Source: Bradyrhizobium sp. (GTDB lineage: Bacteria; Pseudomonadota; Alphaproteobacteria; Rhizobiales; Xanthobacteraceae). From it: a stretch of 46,838 nucleotides of DNA. The notes beneath the pieces are model-generated. The model did not search any database and was not told the DNA's origin. It was given only the letters and a program-made list of their open reading frames with translations. A program made the position numbers and the translations under genes. Below are positions 1 to 9,419 of this stretch, piece by piece; the stretch's first letter is position 1, and every line of letters starts with the position of its first letter. The DNA is taken from NCBI RefSeq assembly GCF_030693485.1, contig NZ_JAUYAN010000250.1:1-46838 (forward strand). The letters are read 5' to 3'.

Positions 1-361
<361 letters not shown>

Positions 362-390
362 TTACTCGCGATATTGCGACGATGAGCCTC

Positions 391-418
391 ATATAGGAGG
401 GGGGGTGGGGCCTGCAAG
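391..418 (-). promoter_or_regulatory. RpoH (sigma-32) type heat-shock promoter of dnaK
   Basis: Read on the minus strand, CTTG (418-415) is followed after exactly 17 bases by CCTATATGAG. This matches the alphaproteobacterial heat-shock promoter form CTTG-N17/18-CYTATNTNNG at every specified base. Transcription would start near 380 and give a leader of roughly 95 bases before dnaK. The spacer is a striking C-tract (G-tract on the plus strand). The match is seen directly; use by RpoH is inferred from the consensus and the downstream gene. Confidence 0.75.
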
Positions 419-695
419 GACCGGGCGCAACCTTAGCCCATGAAAACCCTGAGCTTTGGAAGATGGTGTCTCCGTGCGGGGCAGGCCGCCAGAGTCTGGT
501 CGTGCGGCCGGAACGGCCGCCAGGTCAGGGGGCTGGGGCGAAAAAGCGCTATTTCAGCCGCCGACCGGGAACGGAATCGCAGCCCTCCCTGTTGCCGCAG
601 CGCCAAAACCGCTAAAAGCTGACTATTCGAGGCCCGGCAAAGGGTCGCACCGGCCGACCATTGAACGGCCTCAATGCAAACCCAGTAGACCTTTC
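419..695. other. Divergent intergenic region between dnaK promoter and secreted protein gene
   Basis: About 280 bases separate the dnaK promoter from the next gene. An open frame runs through it in phase with the downstream gene, but its translation is rich in R, G and P, shows no domain and lies upstream of an obvious signal peptide, so I treat it as non-coding. No repeat, RNA or clear promoter was recognised. Confidence 0.5.
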
Positions 696-1631
696 ATGAT
701 GCTCATTCGACTGATCTTCGTGCTTGCCCTGCTGGTCCCGGCCATCGGCCCCGCGCTTGCCGCGGACCCGGTTTTTCCGCCGGGCATCAGGGTCGGCATC
801 ACGCCGCTGGTCGGGCTCAACCGCGCCAAAACCTTCGTCGGATTCGAGACCGAGGATCAGGGCGTCAAGGTGTTGCTGGCGGAGCTTCCAGCCGACGCCT
901 ACAGCGAAGTCATGAACGCCTTCAAGAACAATCCTGCGGGCGCCGGCGGCGTGAAGCCCGAGACCATCGAGACCGCGGCCGGCCTTGCCTATTACACCAT
1001 CGAAACCGGCAAGGATGGCACGACCAATGTACGGCGTTATTCGATGATCCTGCCGGGCGGCGCCTTCTCCGGCTATATCGCCGTGCAGGTTCCGGAAAAC
1101 GCCTCCAGAATCTATACCGACGACGCGGTGCGGCAGATGTTCGCCTCGGCGGCGGTACGAAAGGAAGTTCCGGTCGAGGAGCAGCTGGCGCAGATGCCCT
1201 TCAAGGTCATCGAATTTAGCGGTTTCAAGAATGTCCGCACGCTGGCCATTGGCGGGGCGATCGTCATCGCCGACAGCGACGAGAGCAGGGGTTTCGAGGC
1301 CGCCCCCTTCATGGTGGTCGGCATTGTCGGGGCGACGCCGACCCAGCCTGAGGATCGCGGACGTTTTGCCCAGCAGGCCGCGACCACTATTCCCGGCGTG
1401 CGCGAGGCCAGGATCACGATGTCGGAGCCGCTGCGCATCGACGGCATGCCGGGCTATGAAACCCGTATCGACGCGGTGAGCGGCAAGGACAACACCCCCG
1501 TTACCGTGGTGCAGTGGCTGCGCTTCGGCGGCCAGAATTCGTTGCGCATCATCGGCAGCGCGCCGCGCGAGGAATGGAGCAAGGCATTTCCGCGCTTCCG
1601 CGCCGTGCGCGACGGCATCCAGCCGCGCTGA
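696..1631 (+). CDS. Secreted protein of unknown function
   Basis: The product is 311 residues, starts MMLIRLIFVLALLVPAIG and has a typical cleavable Sec signal ending near ALAAD (residues 19-23), so it is probably periplasmic. The mature part is soluble, with no further membrane segment, no cysteine cluster and no catalytic motif that I recognise. The start at 696 was chosen because the signal peptide begins there; the open frame upstream to 456 is low-complexity. It is the first of several plus-strand genes lying between dnaK and grpE. No function can be assigned from sequence alone. Confidence 0.75.
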   Translation: MMLIRLIFVLALLVPAIGPALAADPVFPPGIRVGITPLVGLNRAKTFVGFETEDQGVKVLLAELPADAYSEVMNAFKNNPAGAGGVKPETIETAAGLAYYTIETGKDGTTNVRRYSMILPGGAFSGYIAVQVPENASRIYTDDAVRQMFASAAVRKEVPVEEQLAQMPFKVIEFSGFKNVRTLAIGGAIVIADSDESRGFEAAPFMVVGIVGATPTQPEDRGRFAQQAATTIPGVREARITMSEPLRIDGMPGYETRIDAVSGKDNTPVTVVQWLRFGGQNSLRIIGSAPREEWSKAFPRFRAVRDGIQPR

Positions 1632-1742
1632 ATCTTGCGCGATCTGCCGAAGATTCGTGCGCCCGCTGCGGCCTAAACCTGCTTTACGCTCCCCAAGCGA
1701 GGTGATTTGCTGGCGACAGCGTATCTTACAGGGAGATGTAGC

Positions 1743-2471
1743 ATGTTGGACCGAAGGCAAATTCTCGCAGGCTTAGGAATGGGCCTGGGCACGGCGGCGA
1801 TCGCCACCGTCTCTGCAAACCCGCTTTGGGCGGCAGCTTCGATCAAGCCCGATGCGGCTTCGGCGCTGCTGGTGATCGATGTCCAGAACTGCTTCCTGCC
1901 CGGCGGCAGCCTCGCCGTCAAAGACGGCGATCAGGTCGTTCCCGTGATCAATCGCATCGCCAAGGGTTTCGCCAATGTGGTGCTGACACAGGACTGGCAC
2001 ACGTCAGGCCACGTCTCGTTCGCAACCAGCCACGGCGGCAAGAAGCCGTTCGAGACCGTCGATCTCAAATACGGCAAGCAGGTGTTGTGGCCCGATCACT
2101 GCGTGCAGGGCACCGAGGGCGCGGCATTGTCGAAGGAGCTCGCGATTCCGCAGGCCGCGCTGATCATCCGCAAGGGATTCAACAAGGAAGTCGACAGCTA
2201 CTCCGCCTTCACCGAGGCCGACGGCAAGACCACGACCGGGCTCGCCGCCTATCTGAAGTCGCGCAAGATCAAGCGCCTGTTCCTGGCCGGATTGGCAACC
2301 GATTTCTGCGTTGCGTGGAGCGCGCTGGATGCGCGCAAGGCCGGATTCGAAACATCCGTGATCGAGGACGCCTGCCGCGGCATCGACACCCAGGGCTCCC
2401 TTGCAAAAGCCTGGGCGGATATGGCCAAGGCCGGCGTCAAACGGATTCAATCCGGCGATATCGTCGTCTAA
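1743..2471 (+). CDS. pncA: Nicotinamidase (PncA family) with Tat-type signal
   Basis: Isochorismatase-fold hydrolase of 242 residues that should deamidate nicotinamide to nicotinate for NAD salvage. Visible motifs: D46 in VIDVQNCFLPGG, the metal-binding stretch LTQDWHTSGH (D84, H86, H90), LWPDHCVQGT (116-124) and the catalytic cysteine C189 in GLATDFCVAW. The N-terminus has a twin-arginine-like pair (MLDRRQ) followed by a hydrophobic, alanine-rich stretch to about residue 32, so the enzyme is probably exported, unlike the cytoplasmic E. coli enzyme. A GGGAG site precedes the ATG at 1743. It ends 7 bases before an AraC-family gene, which suggests cotranscription. Confidence 0.88.
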   Translation: MLDRRQILAGLGMGLGTAAIATVSANPLWAAASIKPDAASALLVIDVQNCFLPGGSLAVKDGDQVVPVINRIAKGFANVVLTQDWHTSGHVSFATSHGGKKPFETVDLKYGKQVLWPDHCVQGTEGAALSKELAIPQAALIIRKGFNKEVDSYSAFTEADGKTTTGLAAYLKSRKIKRLFLAGLATDFCVAWSALDARKAGFETSVIEDACRGIDTQGSLAKAWADMAKAGVKRIQSGDIVV

Positions 2472-2478
2472 AAGCAGC

Positions 2479-3327
2479 ATGCCGGATTCTGCAGCTCCCG
2501 TCGCGTTCGAGATGGTCCGCCGCCTGCCGTCACAGCGGACCGCCGGACTTATCTCGGCCATCTCGGGCTATCGCGAGATGGCGGCTGGACGGTTTTCGCA
2601 GCGCGAGGCCGCACCGCTGGCGATTCCGCTGATCATCAGTTTTGGCACGCCGTTCACCATCGCGCTCGGCCGTGTACCCGATGCGGCCGACCGCCACAAC
2701 AGCTTCGCCGCGGGACTGTATGCCGGCGCCGTCTACATCGAATCCGACGGCGGCGCCGAATGCGTGCAGGTGGATTTCACGCCGCTCGGTGCCTTCAGGT
2801 TTTTCGGCGGCGCCGTCGGCAACCTCGCCGCCCGCATGATCGAGGTCGGTGACGTGCTCGGCGCCGACGGCACACGGCTGCGCGAGCGTCTCGGCGCGAC
2901 AGAAGGCTGGCAGCGCCGCTTCGATATCGTCGAGGAATTTGTCGCCGATCGCGCCAACCATTTGCCGTCCCCGGAACTGGAATTTGCCTGGCGCCTGCTG
3001 GCACGCCGCGGCGGCGGCATCCGGATCGCCACTTTGGCCGAGGAGATCGGCTGGAGCCGCAAGCATCTGGTCGAGCGATTTCGTCACCAGTTCGGTCTCG
3101 GCCCCAAATCGATTGCGCGCATGATGCGGTTCCATCTCGCCAGCGGCCTGGCACGAGCCGGAACGCCATCCGGCTGGGCCGGCATTGCAGCGGACAGCGG
3201 GTTTTCGGATCAGGCCCATCTGATCCGCGAATTCACCGCACTTGCCGGCGAGCCGCCGACCGCCAGGGCGCGGCGCATGGCGCTGACCGACAGCCGGCTG
3301 ACCCGCCTGCAACACGCGGAGTGGTAA
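2479..3327 (+). CDS. AraC-family transcriptional regulator
   Basis: The product is 282 residues. The C-terminal third (about 175-275) carries the two helix-turn-helix units of the AraC/XylS family: IRIATLAEEIGWSRKHLVERF, then GWAGIAADSGFSDQAHLIREF. The N-terminal half is a cupin-like sensing domain of unknown ligand. The ATG at 2479 lies 7 bases after the nicotinamidase stop. Its stop codon (3325-3327) falls within the open frame of the downstream VOC gene, so the three genes look like one transcription unit. The ligand cannot be read from the sequence. Confidence 0.87.
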   Translation: MPDSAAPVAFEMVRRLPSQRTAGLISAISGYREMAAGRFSQREAAPLAIPLIISFGTPFTIALGRVPDAADRHNSFAAGLYAGAVYIESDGGAECVQVDFTPLGAFRFFGGAVGNLAARMIEVGDVLGADGTRLRERLGATEGWQRRFDIVEEFVADRANHLPSPELEFAWRLLARRGGGIRIATLAEEIGWSRKHLVERFRHQFGLGPKSIARMMRFHLASGLARAGTPSGWAGIAADSGFSDQAHLIREFTALAGEPPTARARRMALTDSRLTRLQHAEW

Positions 3328-3398
3328 CAAATCTTCAAGCGGACAACGCCCGGCTTGCCGCATCATCGCGTGGACAGGCAACTCAGCAGGAGTTCTCC

Positions 3399-3836
3399 GT
3401 GACCGACATCAGCAACATCGAAGCGCCACGCCTCTATCCCACCCTTCGTTACAAGGACGCCGAGGCGATGATCCGCTGGTTGAAGGACGTCGTTGGTTTC
3501 ACCGAACGCGTCGTCTACCGCAACGACGACGGCGTGGTGCAGCGTGCCGAAGTCGCCTACGGGACTTCCATCCTGATGCTGGGCCAAAGCCGCGACGACG
3601 AATATGGCCGGCTGGTCGGCGACATCAACGGCCGCCGCACCGATTCGCTCTATGTCGCCGTCAACGATCCGGACGCGCTGTACGCCAAGGCGAAGGCCTC
3701 CGGCGCCAAAATCGAGATGGAGCTGCACAACACCGACTACGGCAGCCGCGATTTCGCCTGCCGCGATCCCGAAGGCAATCTCTGGAGTTTTGGGACCTAC
3801 TGGCCAAAGGTGAACGAGAAGCCGCTGGTGGGATAG
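3399..3836 (+). CDS. VOC-superfamily (glyoxalase/bleomycin-resistance-like) protein
   Basis: Small protein (145 residues) with two beta-alpha-beta-beta-beta half-domains typical of the vicinal oxygen chelate fold: LYPTLRYKDAEAMIRWL at the N-terminus and a terminal RDFACRDPEGNLWSFGTY with the conserved acidic residue near the end. Such proteins act as isomerases, dioxygenases or drug-binding proteins; the substrate is unknown. I chose GTG at 3399 because AGGAG lies 7 bases upstream. The same frame could begin at GTG 3321, overlapping the AraC gene, but that adds a non-conserved tail. An adjacent AraC regulator is a common arrangement for this type of VOC gene. Confidence 0.83.
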   Translation: MTDISNIEAPRLYPTLRYKDAEAMIRWLKDVVGFTERVVYRNDDGVVQRAEVAYGTSILMLGQSRDDEYGRLVGDINGRRTDSLYVAVNDPDALYAKAKASGAKIEMELHNTDYGSRDFACRDPEGNLWSFGTYWPKVNEKPLVG

Positions 3837-3997
3837 GCCGGGTCGGTCGGAACGATCGAGGCGCCGCCGGAAACGACCAGGTTCATCGGAATGAGGTGTG
3901 TTCGCCCGCCTGGCATTCATCTACAAGCACCCGGACCGAAGTCGATGGGCCAGCTAGGCCCGTTCGTGCGTACAGGAATGGGACAAGGGTAACGTTG

Positions 3998-4738
3998 GTG
4001 GCGGAGGACAAGGGAACCACAGAAAGTGACCGCTTGGCGGCCATCACGTTCGACATCCAGGGTACATGCGTCGATTTCTATCAACCGATCCTGCGCATCG
4101 GAGCCGCGGTCAATCGTAACAAGGGGTTATCGATCGACTGGGCGATGCTATCAGCCGATTGGCGCACTCTTTACCGGCAGGCGCTTGATGCGATCATCGA
4201 CGGTCGGCGGCCGTGGATGCGAGTTGACCGGATCTATCGCGAAGCCCTGGATGTCTTGCTGGAGAAACGTGGCCTTGGTGGCTTCTTCACTGCGCCCGAA
4301 CGTGATGAGCTAAACGCGGTTTGGACCAAACTGGACCCCTGGCCGGACTCCGTAGAGGGACTGACTCGCCTGCGAGGTCGTTTCACCACCTCGACGCTGT
4401 CCAATGCCGGAATGGCCGCAGTGGTCGCCGTGGTCAAACATGCAAATTTGCCCTTTGACGCAATACTGACGGCCGAGCTGGTTGAGACCTATAAGCCTGC
4501 GCCGGCAGTCTACCAGCTAGCGGTAGATTATCTCGGCTATCGGCCGGACCAGATTCTGATGGTTGCGTGCCATAAATATGATCTGAGAGCGGCCAAGGCT
4601 TTCGGCATGCGCACCGCTTTTGTTGCCCGGCCTCTCGAGTTTGGTCCTGATGCCACACCCGATATCGCGGCAGAGAGTTGGCTGGACTTTTGTGTCGACA
4701 GCTTCACTGCTCTCGCGGACAGGTTGAACGCGGTTTGA
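3998..4738 (+). CDS. HAD-superfamily hydrolase, haloacid dehalogenase type II-like
   Basis: Protein of about 246 residues with the four HAD motifs: nucleophile Asp in ITFDIQGT, Ser in TLSNAG, Lys in ETYKPAPAVY, and the acidic motif VACHKYD near the C-terminus. Overall layout matches L-2-haloacid dehalogenases, but the usual DxYGT is DIQGT here and the usual SSNAWD is ACHKYD, so the substrate may not be a haloacid. GTG at 3998 is preceded by AAGGG at 8 bases; a longer frame reaches 3896. GC content is visibly lower than in neighbouring genes, which hints at later acquisition. It ends 19 bases before the convergent grpE stop. Confidence 0.8.
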   Translation: MAEDKGTTESDRLAAITFDIQGTCVDFYQPILRIGAAVNRNKGLSIDWAMLSADWRTLYRQALDAIIDGRRPWMRVDRIYREALDVLLEKRGLGGFFTAPERDELNAVWTKLDPWPDSVEGLTRLRGRFTTSTLSNAGMAAVVAVVKHANLPFDAILTAELVETYKPAPAVYQLAVDYLGYRPDQILMVACHKYDLRAAKAFGMRTAFVARPLEFGPDATPDIAAESWLDFCVDSFTALADRLNAV

Positions 4739-4757
4739 TAACGCCGCTGTAAACGAT

Positions 4758-5363
4758 TCAGGTCGTGACGTCGGCACCCGGCGCCGCTTTCGCACCGCCC
4801 TTCGACACCGCGACCAGCGCCGGGCGCAGTACGCGCTCGCCGATGGTGTAGCCGGCCTGCACGACCTGCACCACGGTGCCCGCCGGCACCGACGTGTCGG
4901 GGACCTCGTACATCGCCTGCTGGAAATTCGGATCGAACTTCTCGCCCGCCGGATCGAATTTCTTGACGCCGTTCTTCTCCAGCGTGTTGAGCAGCGACCG
5001 CTCGGTCAGCTCGACGCCCTCGATCAGCGACTTCAGCCCGGGATCGGCATTGGCCTTGGCCTCGGCCGGCACCGCGTCGAGCGCACGCTGCAGATTGTCG
5101 GCGATATCGAGCACGTCGCGCGCGAAACCGGTGATGCCATAGGCCCGCGCGTCGGCCACTTCCTTCGCGGTACGCTTGCGCAGGTTTTCCATTTCCGCCA
5201 GCGTGCGCAGCATCTTGTCGCGGGTTTCGGCGAGTTCCCTGGTCAGGGCCTCAACCGAGCCTTCCTCGGGATCGTCGGGCATGATGTAGGGCTTGGAAAT
5301 CACGGGCTCGGCGGCCTTCGCCGGATCGGCCGGAATGTCCTTCTGCCCGTTGGGATCAGTCAT
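4758..5363 (-). CDS. grpE: Nucleotide exchange factor GrpE
   Basis: Co-chaperone that releases ADP from DnaK and resets its substrate cycle. The 201-residue protein has the expected acidic, disordered N-terminus, a long dimerisation helix (about 35-110, [20 protein letters not shown] then [11 protein letters not shown]) and the C-terminal beta domain with [14 protein letters not shown] and [19 protein letters not shown]. It follows hrcA on the same strand with a 111-base gap. dnaK, its usual next neighbour, lies 4.5 kb further on, beyond five plus-strand genes. Confidence 0.97.
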   Translation of the reverse strand: MTDPNGQKDIPADPAKAAEPVISKPYIMPDDPEEGSVEALTRELAETRDKMLRTLAEMENLRKRTAKEVADARAYGITGFARDVLDIADNLQRALDAVPAEAKANADPGLKSLIEGVELTERSLLNTLEKNGVKKFDPAGEKFDPNFQQAMYEVPDTSVPAGTVVQVVQAGYTIGERVLRPALVAVSKGGAKAAPGADVTT

Positions 5364-5474
5364 GGCTTGCCTTCTCGAAAAAATCGCTGGAACGAGGTCA
5401 GTGGGGGATTTGCTGGCCCGGATATCGTGCTTTAGGCGGGGAAAATCAAGCTCAACTACCCGATTTTGGCCGGA

Positions 5475-6563
5475 TCAGCCGCCCAGCATCCGGCTGACGA
5501 TGCGCGCCGCATAGTCCACCGTCGGGATCACACGGGCGTAGTTGAGCCTCGTCGGCCCGATCACGCCGAGAACGCCGACGATTTGCCCCGCGGCGTCGCT
5601 GTAGGGCGCGATGATGGTGGACGAACCCGACAGCGAAAACAGCTTGTTCTCCGAACCGATGAAGATCCGCACGCCTTCGGCCCGCTCGGCGCGGCCCAAC
5701 AGGTCGATCACGCCGCGCTTGGTCTCGAGATCGTCGAACAGCGACTTCACCCGCTCCAGATCTTCCAGCGCGTGCAGGTCTTCCAGGAGATTGGCGTGAC
5801 CGCGCACGATCAGCTGGCGGTCGTCGCTGGTGCCGCCGGACCAGCTCGCGATACCCGCCGATATCACCTTCTGGGTCAGCTGATCGAGTTCGTTGCGGTT
5901 CTGCGTCAGCGCGGTTTCCAGCTCAAGCCGCGCCTCGGCCAGGGTGCGCCCCCGGATCCGCGCATTGAGAAAATTGGTGGCCTCCACCAGCGCCGACGAG
6001 GGCACGCCCGACGGCAGCGTCAGCACGCGATTCTCGACCTGGCCGTCCTCGCTGACCAGCACGACCAGCGCCTTTTCCGGCTCGAGCCGCACGAATTCGA
6101 TGTGTTTCAGCCGCGAATTGGATTTTGCGGTCAGCACCACGGCCGCGGCCCGGGTCAGGCCGGACAGCCGGGTCAGGGCCTCGCCCAGTGCTGCCTCGAC
6201 CGATTGGGCCTTGCCGACGGAAGCGAGCTGGTTCTGGATCGACTCGCGCTCCGGTTCGGTCAGGTCGCCGACCTGCATCAGGGCATCGACGAAGAACCGC
6301 AGGCCGAGTTCCGTGGGCAACCGGCCGGCCGAGGTGTGCGGCGCATAGATCAGGCCGAGCTGCTCGAGGTCCGACATCACATTGCGGACCGAAGCCGGCG
6401 ACAGCGGCATCGCGATCAGGCGCGAAATGTTGCGGGAACCGACGGGTTCGCCGGTGGCGAGATAACTCTCGACGATTTGACGAAAAATGTCCCGCGAACG
6501 CTCGTTGAGCTGGGCAAGCCCGGCATGCGGAGCGATCAGGCCGATCGGATCGTGGTGGGCCAC
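5475..6563 (-). CDS. hrcA: Heat-inducible transcription repressor HrcA
   Basis: Repressor of class I heat-shock genes that binds CIRCE operators. The 362-residue protein has the N-terminal winged helix-turn-helix (about 18-95) including [17 protein letters not shown] and the family signature [10 protein letters not shown], then the GAF-like domain and dimerisation region to the C-terminus. It starts at GTG 6563 with AGGAG 8 bases upstream. No CIRCE element (TTAGCACTC-N9-GAGTGCTAA) is present in this window, so its targets, probably groESL, are elsewhere. It is divergent from rph. Confidence 0.96.
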   Translation of the reverse strand: MAHHDPIGLIAPHAGLAQLNERSRDIFRQIVESYLATGEPVGSRNISRLIAMPLSPASVRNVMSDLEQLGLIYAPHTSAGRLPTELGLRFFVDALMQVGDLTEPERESIQNQLASVGKAQSVEAALGEALTRLSGLTRAAAVVLTAKSNSRLKHIEFVRLEPEKALVVLVSEDGQVENRVLTLPSGVPSSALVEATNFLNARIRGRTLAEARLELETALTQNRNELDQLTQKVISAGIASWSGGTSDDRQLIVRGHANLLEDLHALEDLERVKSLFDDLETKRGVIDLLGRAERAEGVRIFIGSENKLFSLSGSSTIIAPYSDAAGQIVGVLGVIGPTRLNYARVIPTVDYAARIVSRMLGG

Positions 6564-6731
6564 AGAATACTCTCCTGAACTCAGCCTAATCTGTCTATCA
6601 CAGCAGCCGGAGACAAGCAGGTATTAGTCCCCATGTGGTGCCCGCAAAGGCCCAAAAGCCTTGCCGCTGCCGCTTCCCCCTCCTACAAGCACCGCGAGCC
6701 TGTCTTTGCCGGTTTTCTTGGAGGATTTCTC

Positions 6732-7445
6732 ATGCGGCCAAGCCGCCGTGCGCCCGATGAATTGCGCGCCGTGTCGCTGGAACGGGGCGTGGTCAAATAC
6801 GCCGAGGGTTCCTGCATGGTCAAATTCGGCGACACCCATGTGCTGGTGACGGCCACTTTGGAAGAGCGGCTGCCGCCATGGCTCAAGGGCCAGGGCCGCG
6901 GCTGGGTCACCGCCGAATACGGCATGCTGCCGCGGGCGACGCTGGAACGCACCCGCCGTGAGGCGGCCGCCGGCAAGCAGGGCGGACGCACCGTCGAAAT
7001 CCAGCGCCTGATCGGCCGCAGTCTACGCGCCGCCGTCGACCTCGAAGCGCTCGGCGAGCGCCAGATCACGGTGGATTGCGACGTCATCCAGGCCGATGGC
7101 GGCACCCGCACCGCCTCGATCACCGGCGCCTGGGTGGCTTTGGCCGACTGCATCTCCTGGATGAAGACCCGCAACATGATCAAGACCAACCCGCTGCGCG
7201 ACAATGTGGCGGCGATCTCCTGCGGTATCTATCAGGGCACCCCGGTGCTCGATCTGGATTACGCCGAGGATTCCGAGGCCGATACCGACGCCAATTTCGT
7301 CATGACCGGCGATGGCCGCATCATTGAGGTGCAGGGTACGGCCGAGAAGACGCCATTTTCGCAGGACGAGTTTTTGGCGTTGATGGCGCTGGCCCGCAGG
7401 GGCGTGACGCGGCTGGTGGATTTGCAGAAAATGGCCGTGGCGTGA
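6732..7445 (+). CDS. rph: Ribonuclease PH
   Basis: Phosphorolytic 3'-5' exoribonuclease that trims tRNA 3' ends. It is 237 residues, the usual family length. Visible conserved blocks are [12 protein letters not shown] at the start, [16 protein letters not shown] (85-100), and the active-site strand [20 protein letters not shown] (115-134). The ATG at 6732 is preceded by GGAGG at a good distance, so the longer frame from 6633 is not used. It heads the plus-strand set rph-rdgB-hemW, divergent from hrcA. Confidence 0.97.
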   Translation: MRPSRRAPDELRAVSLERGVVKYAEGSCMVKFGDTHVLVTATLEERLPPWLKGQGRGWVTAEYGMLPRATLERTRREAAAGKQGGRTVEIQRLIGRSLRAAVDLEALGERQITVDCDVIQADGGTRTASITGAWVALADCISWMKTRNMIKTNPLRDNVAAISCGIYQGTPVLDLDYAEDSEADTDANFVMTGDGRIIEVQGTAEKTPFSQDEFLALMALARRGVTRLVDLQKMAVA

Positions 7446-7481
7446 TTCCGGATCGCGGTCCGACTGGCGTAGACTGACAAC

Positions 7482-8117
7482 ATGCACCGTCGAATCACCG
7501 GCAAGCTCGTGATCGCAACCCACAATCCCGGCAAGCTCGCCGAGATGCGCGAACTGCTGGCGCCGCACGGCGTGGAGGCCGTCTCGGCCGGTGAACTCGG
7601 CCTCGGCGAGCCCGACGAGACCGGCGATACGTTTCGCGCCAATGCGGCCATCAAGGCCATCGCCGCGGCAAAGGCCGCGCAACTGCCGGCCTTCGCGGAC
7701 GATTCGGGATTGGTGGTCGAGGCGCTCGATGGCGCGCCCGGCATTCTCTCGGCGCGCTGGGCCGGACCGACCAGGGATTTCACCGCGGCGATGGCGCGGA
7801 TCGAGCGCCTGCTGCAGGAGCGCGGCGCCACCACGCCGGCGCAGCGCAGAGCGCATTTCGTTTCCGCGCTGTGCGTGGCCTGGCCCGACGATCATCTCGA
7901 AGAGGTCGAGGCGCGCGCCGACGGCACGCTGGTGTGGCCGCCGCGCGGCAACGCCGGGTTCGGTTACGATCCGGCATTTCTGCCCGACGGACACACGCGC
8001 ACCTTCGGCGAGATGACCAGTATCGAAAAGCACGGCCTGCCGCCGCTGGGCTTGGGCCTGTCGCACCGCGCCCGCGCCTTCGTCAAACTCGCGGAGATCT
8101 GCCTTGACCAGCGCTGA
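7482..8117 (+). CDS. rdgB: dITP/XTP pyrophosphatase (RdgB/HAM1 family)
   Basis: Hydrolyses non-canonical purine triphosphates (ITP, dITP, XTP) to monophosphates and keeps them out of nucleic acids. The 211-residue protein shows the nucleotide-binding start [25 protein letters not shown] (49-59), the metal-binding [17 protein letters not shown] (71-87), and a C-terminal block [10 protein letters not shown]. It lies 36 bases after rph, and its last 14 bases overlap the start of hemW, which suggests translational coupling. Confidence 0.95.
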   Translation: MHRRITGKLVIATHNPGKLAEMRELLAPHGVEAVSAGELGLGEPDETGDTFRANAAIKAIAAAKAAQLPAFADDSGLVVEALDGAPGILSARWAGPTRDFTAAMARIERLLQERGATTPAQRRAHFVSALCVAWPDDHLEEVEARADGTLVWPPRGNAGFGYDPAFLPDGHTRTFGEMTSIEKHGLPPLGLGLSHRARAFVKLAEICLDQR

Positions 8118-9264
8118 CAGAGCAAAGGCCTTCGGCGTTTATGTGCACTGGCCGTTCTGCCTGTCGAAATGTCCGTATTGCGATTTCAACAGCCATGTCC
8201 GGCATGCGCCCATTGATGAAGAACGCTTTGCCAAGGCCTTCGCTCTCGAGATCGAAACCACCGCGGCGCGCGCGCCTGATCGTGAAGTCTCCTCGATCTT
8301 TCTCGGTGGCGGCACGCCGTCGCTGATGCAGCCGAAAACCGTCGGCGCCATTCTGGATGCGATCGGAAAGCACTGGCGCGTCGCGCCCGATGCCGAAGTT
8401 TCGCTCGAAGCCAATCCGACCAGCGTCGAGGCGACACGCTTTCGCGGCTACCGCGCCGCCGGCGTCAACCGGGTTTCGCTCGGCGTGCAGGCGCTGGACG
8501 ATGCCTCGCTGAAGGCGCTGGGACGTTTGCATACCGCGCGCGAGGCGCTCGACGCGGTCGCGATCGCGCGCGCCGCGTTCGACCGTTACTCGTTCGATTT
8601 GATTTACGCCCGCCCCGACCAGACCCCGCAAATGTGGACGGATGAACTGAAGCTGGCGATCTCGGAAGCCGCCGAACATCTGTCGCTCTATCAGCTCACC
8701 ATCGAAGAGGGCACGCCGTTTTTCGGCCTGCATGCCGCCGGCAAGCTGAAGACACCGGACGAAGCGGTGGCGCGCGCGCTCTACGACGTCACGCAGGAGG
8801 TCTGCGCGCGTGAGGGATTGCCGTCCTACGAGATTTCCAACCACGCCCGGCCGGGCGCGGAGTGCAAACATAACCTGGTCTACTGGCGCGGCGAGGAATA
8901 TGCCGGCATCGGTCCCGGCGCCCACGGCCGCCTCGATGTCGATGGCACGAGACACGCCATCGCCACCGAAAAGCGCCCCGAGGCGTGGCTGATGCGCGTC
9001 GAAGCCAATGGTCATGGCGTCGTGGTCGACGACGTCCTCAACAGCGAAGAGCGCGCCGACGAATTTTTGCTGATGGGGCTGCGGCTGGCGGAAGGCATCG
9101 ATCCCGAACGCTACGCGGCGTTGTCAGGCCGTACCCTCGATCCCGGCCGCATCGCGATCCTGCGCGAAGAAGGCGCCATCATCGTCGACGCCAACGGCCG
9201 GCTGCGGGTGACGCAGGCGGGATTTCCGGTGCTCGACGCCGTGGTGGCGGATTTGGCGGCGTAG
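8104..9264 (+). CDS. hemW: HemW, radical-SAM heme chaperone
   Basis: HemW (formerly called oxygen-independent coproporphyrinogen oxidase-like) binds heme and an iron-sulfur cluster and is thought to deliver heme to respiratory enzymes. The 386-residue protein has the radical-SAM cluster motif C19-x3-C23-x2-C26 in [14 protein letters not shown], the SAM-binding [10 protein letters not shown], and the C-terminal HemW domain ([20 protein letters not shown] onward). Translation begins at TTG 8104, inside the end of rdgB. The CxxxCxxC spacing with no further cysteine immediately after favours HemW over HemN, which has an extra cysteine there. Confidence 0.93.
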   Translation: MTSADRAKAFGVYVHWPFCLSKCPYCDFNSHVRHAPIDEERFAKAFALEIETTAARAPDREVSSIFLGGGTPSLMQPKTVGAILDAIGKHWRVAPDAEVSLEANPTSVEATRFRGYRAAGVNRVSLGVQALDDASLKALGRLHTAREALDAVAIARAAFDRYSFDLIYARPDQTPQMWTDELKLAISEAAEHLSLYQLTIEEGTPFFGLHAAGKLKTPDEAVARALYDVTQEVCAREGLPSYEISNHARPGAECKHNLVYWRGEEYAGIGPGAHGRLDVDGTRHAIATEKRPEAWLMRVEANGHGVVVDDVLNSEERADEFLLMGLRLAEGIDPERYAALSGRTLDPGRIAILREEGAIIVDANGRLRVTQAGFPVLDAVVADLAA

Positions 9265-9275
9265 AAATATTTCCC

Positions 9276-9416
9276 CGTCGTCCCGGACAAGTGAGCGCAA
9301 GCGAACGCTGATCCGGGACCCATACACCGCGGCTTCTCGTTAAGGCAAAACCTCAGACGGTCTTTTCCAATAGTTTCCGCCGCGGCGTATGGGTGCCTGC
9401 GTTCGCAGGCACGACG
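9276..9416. repeat. Intergenic palindromic repeat, family D copy 1
   Basis: Imperfect palindrome of about 140 bases filling the gap between the convergent hemW and lipoprotein genes. The left arm starts CGTCGTCCCGGAC and contains GGGACCCATAC. The right arm contains GTATGGGTGCCTGCG and ends GGCACGACG. The same arms occur at 28551-28690. I recognise it as a common Bradyrhizobium intergenic repeat type. It may fold in RNA and serve as a two-way terminator here. Confidence 0.7.
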
Positions 9417-9419
9417 GTG

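Noticed and set aside
612-1760. 382-codon open frame on the minus strand opposite the secreted protein gene
   Set aside because: It is antisense to a gene with a clear signal peptide; its translation is low in hydrophobic cores and has no domain. Such shadows are expected at this GC content.
5364-5474. RpoH-type promoter before grpE
   Set aside because: CTTG is present, but the -10 region (GATATCC) does not fit CYTATNT at the right spacing.
5466-6578. 370-codon plus-strand frame opposite hrcA
   Set aside because: hrcA is unmistakable on the other strand; the antisense translation is rich in R, H, Q and G with no motif.
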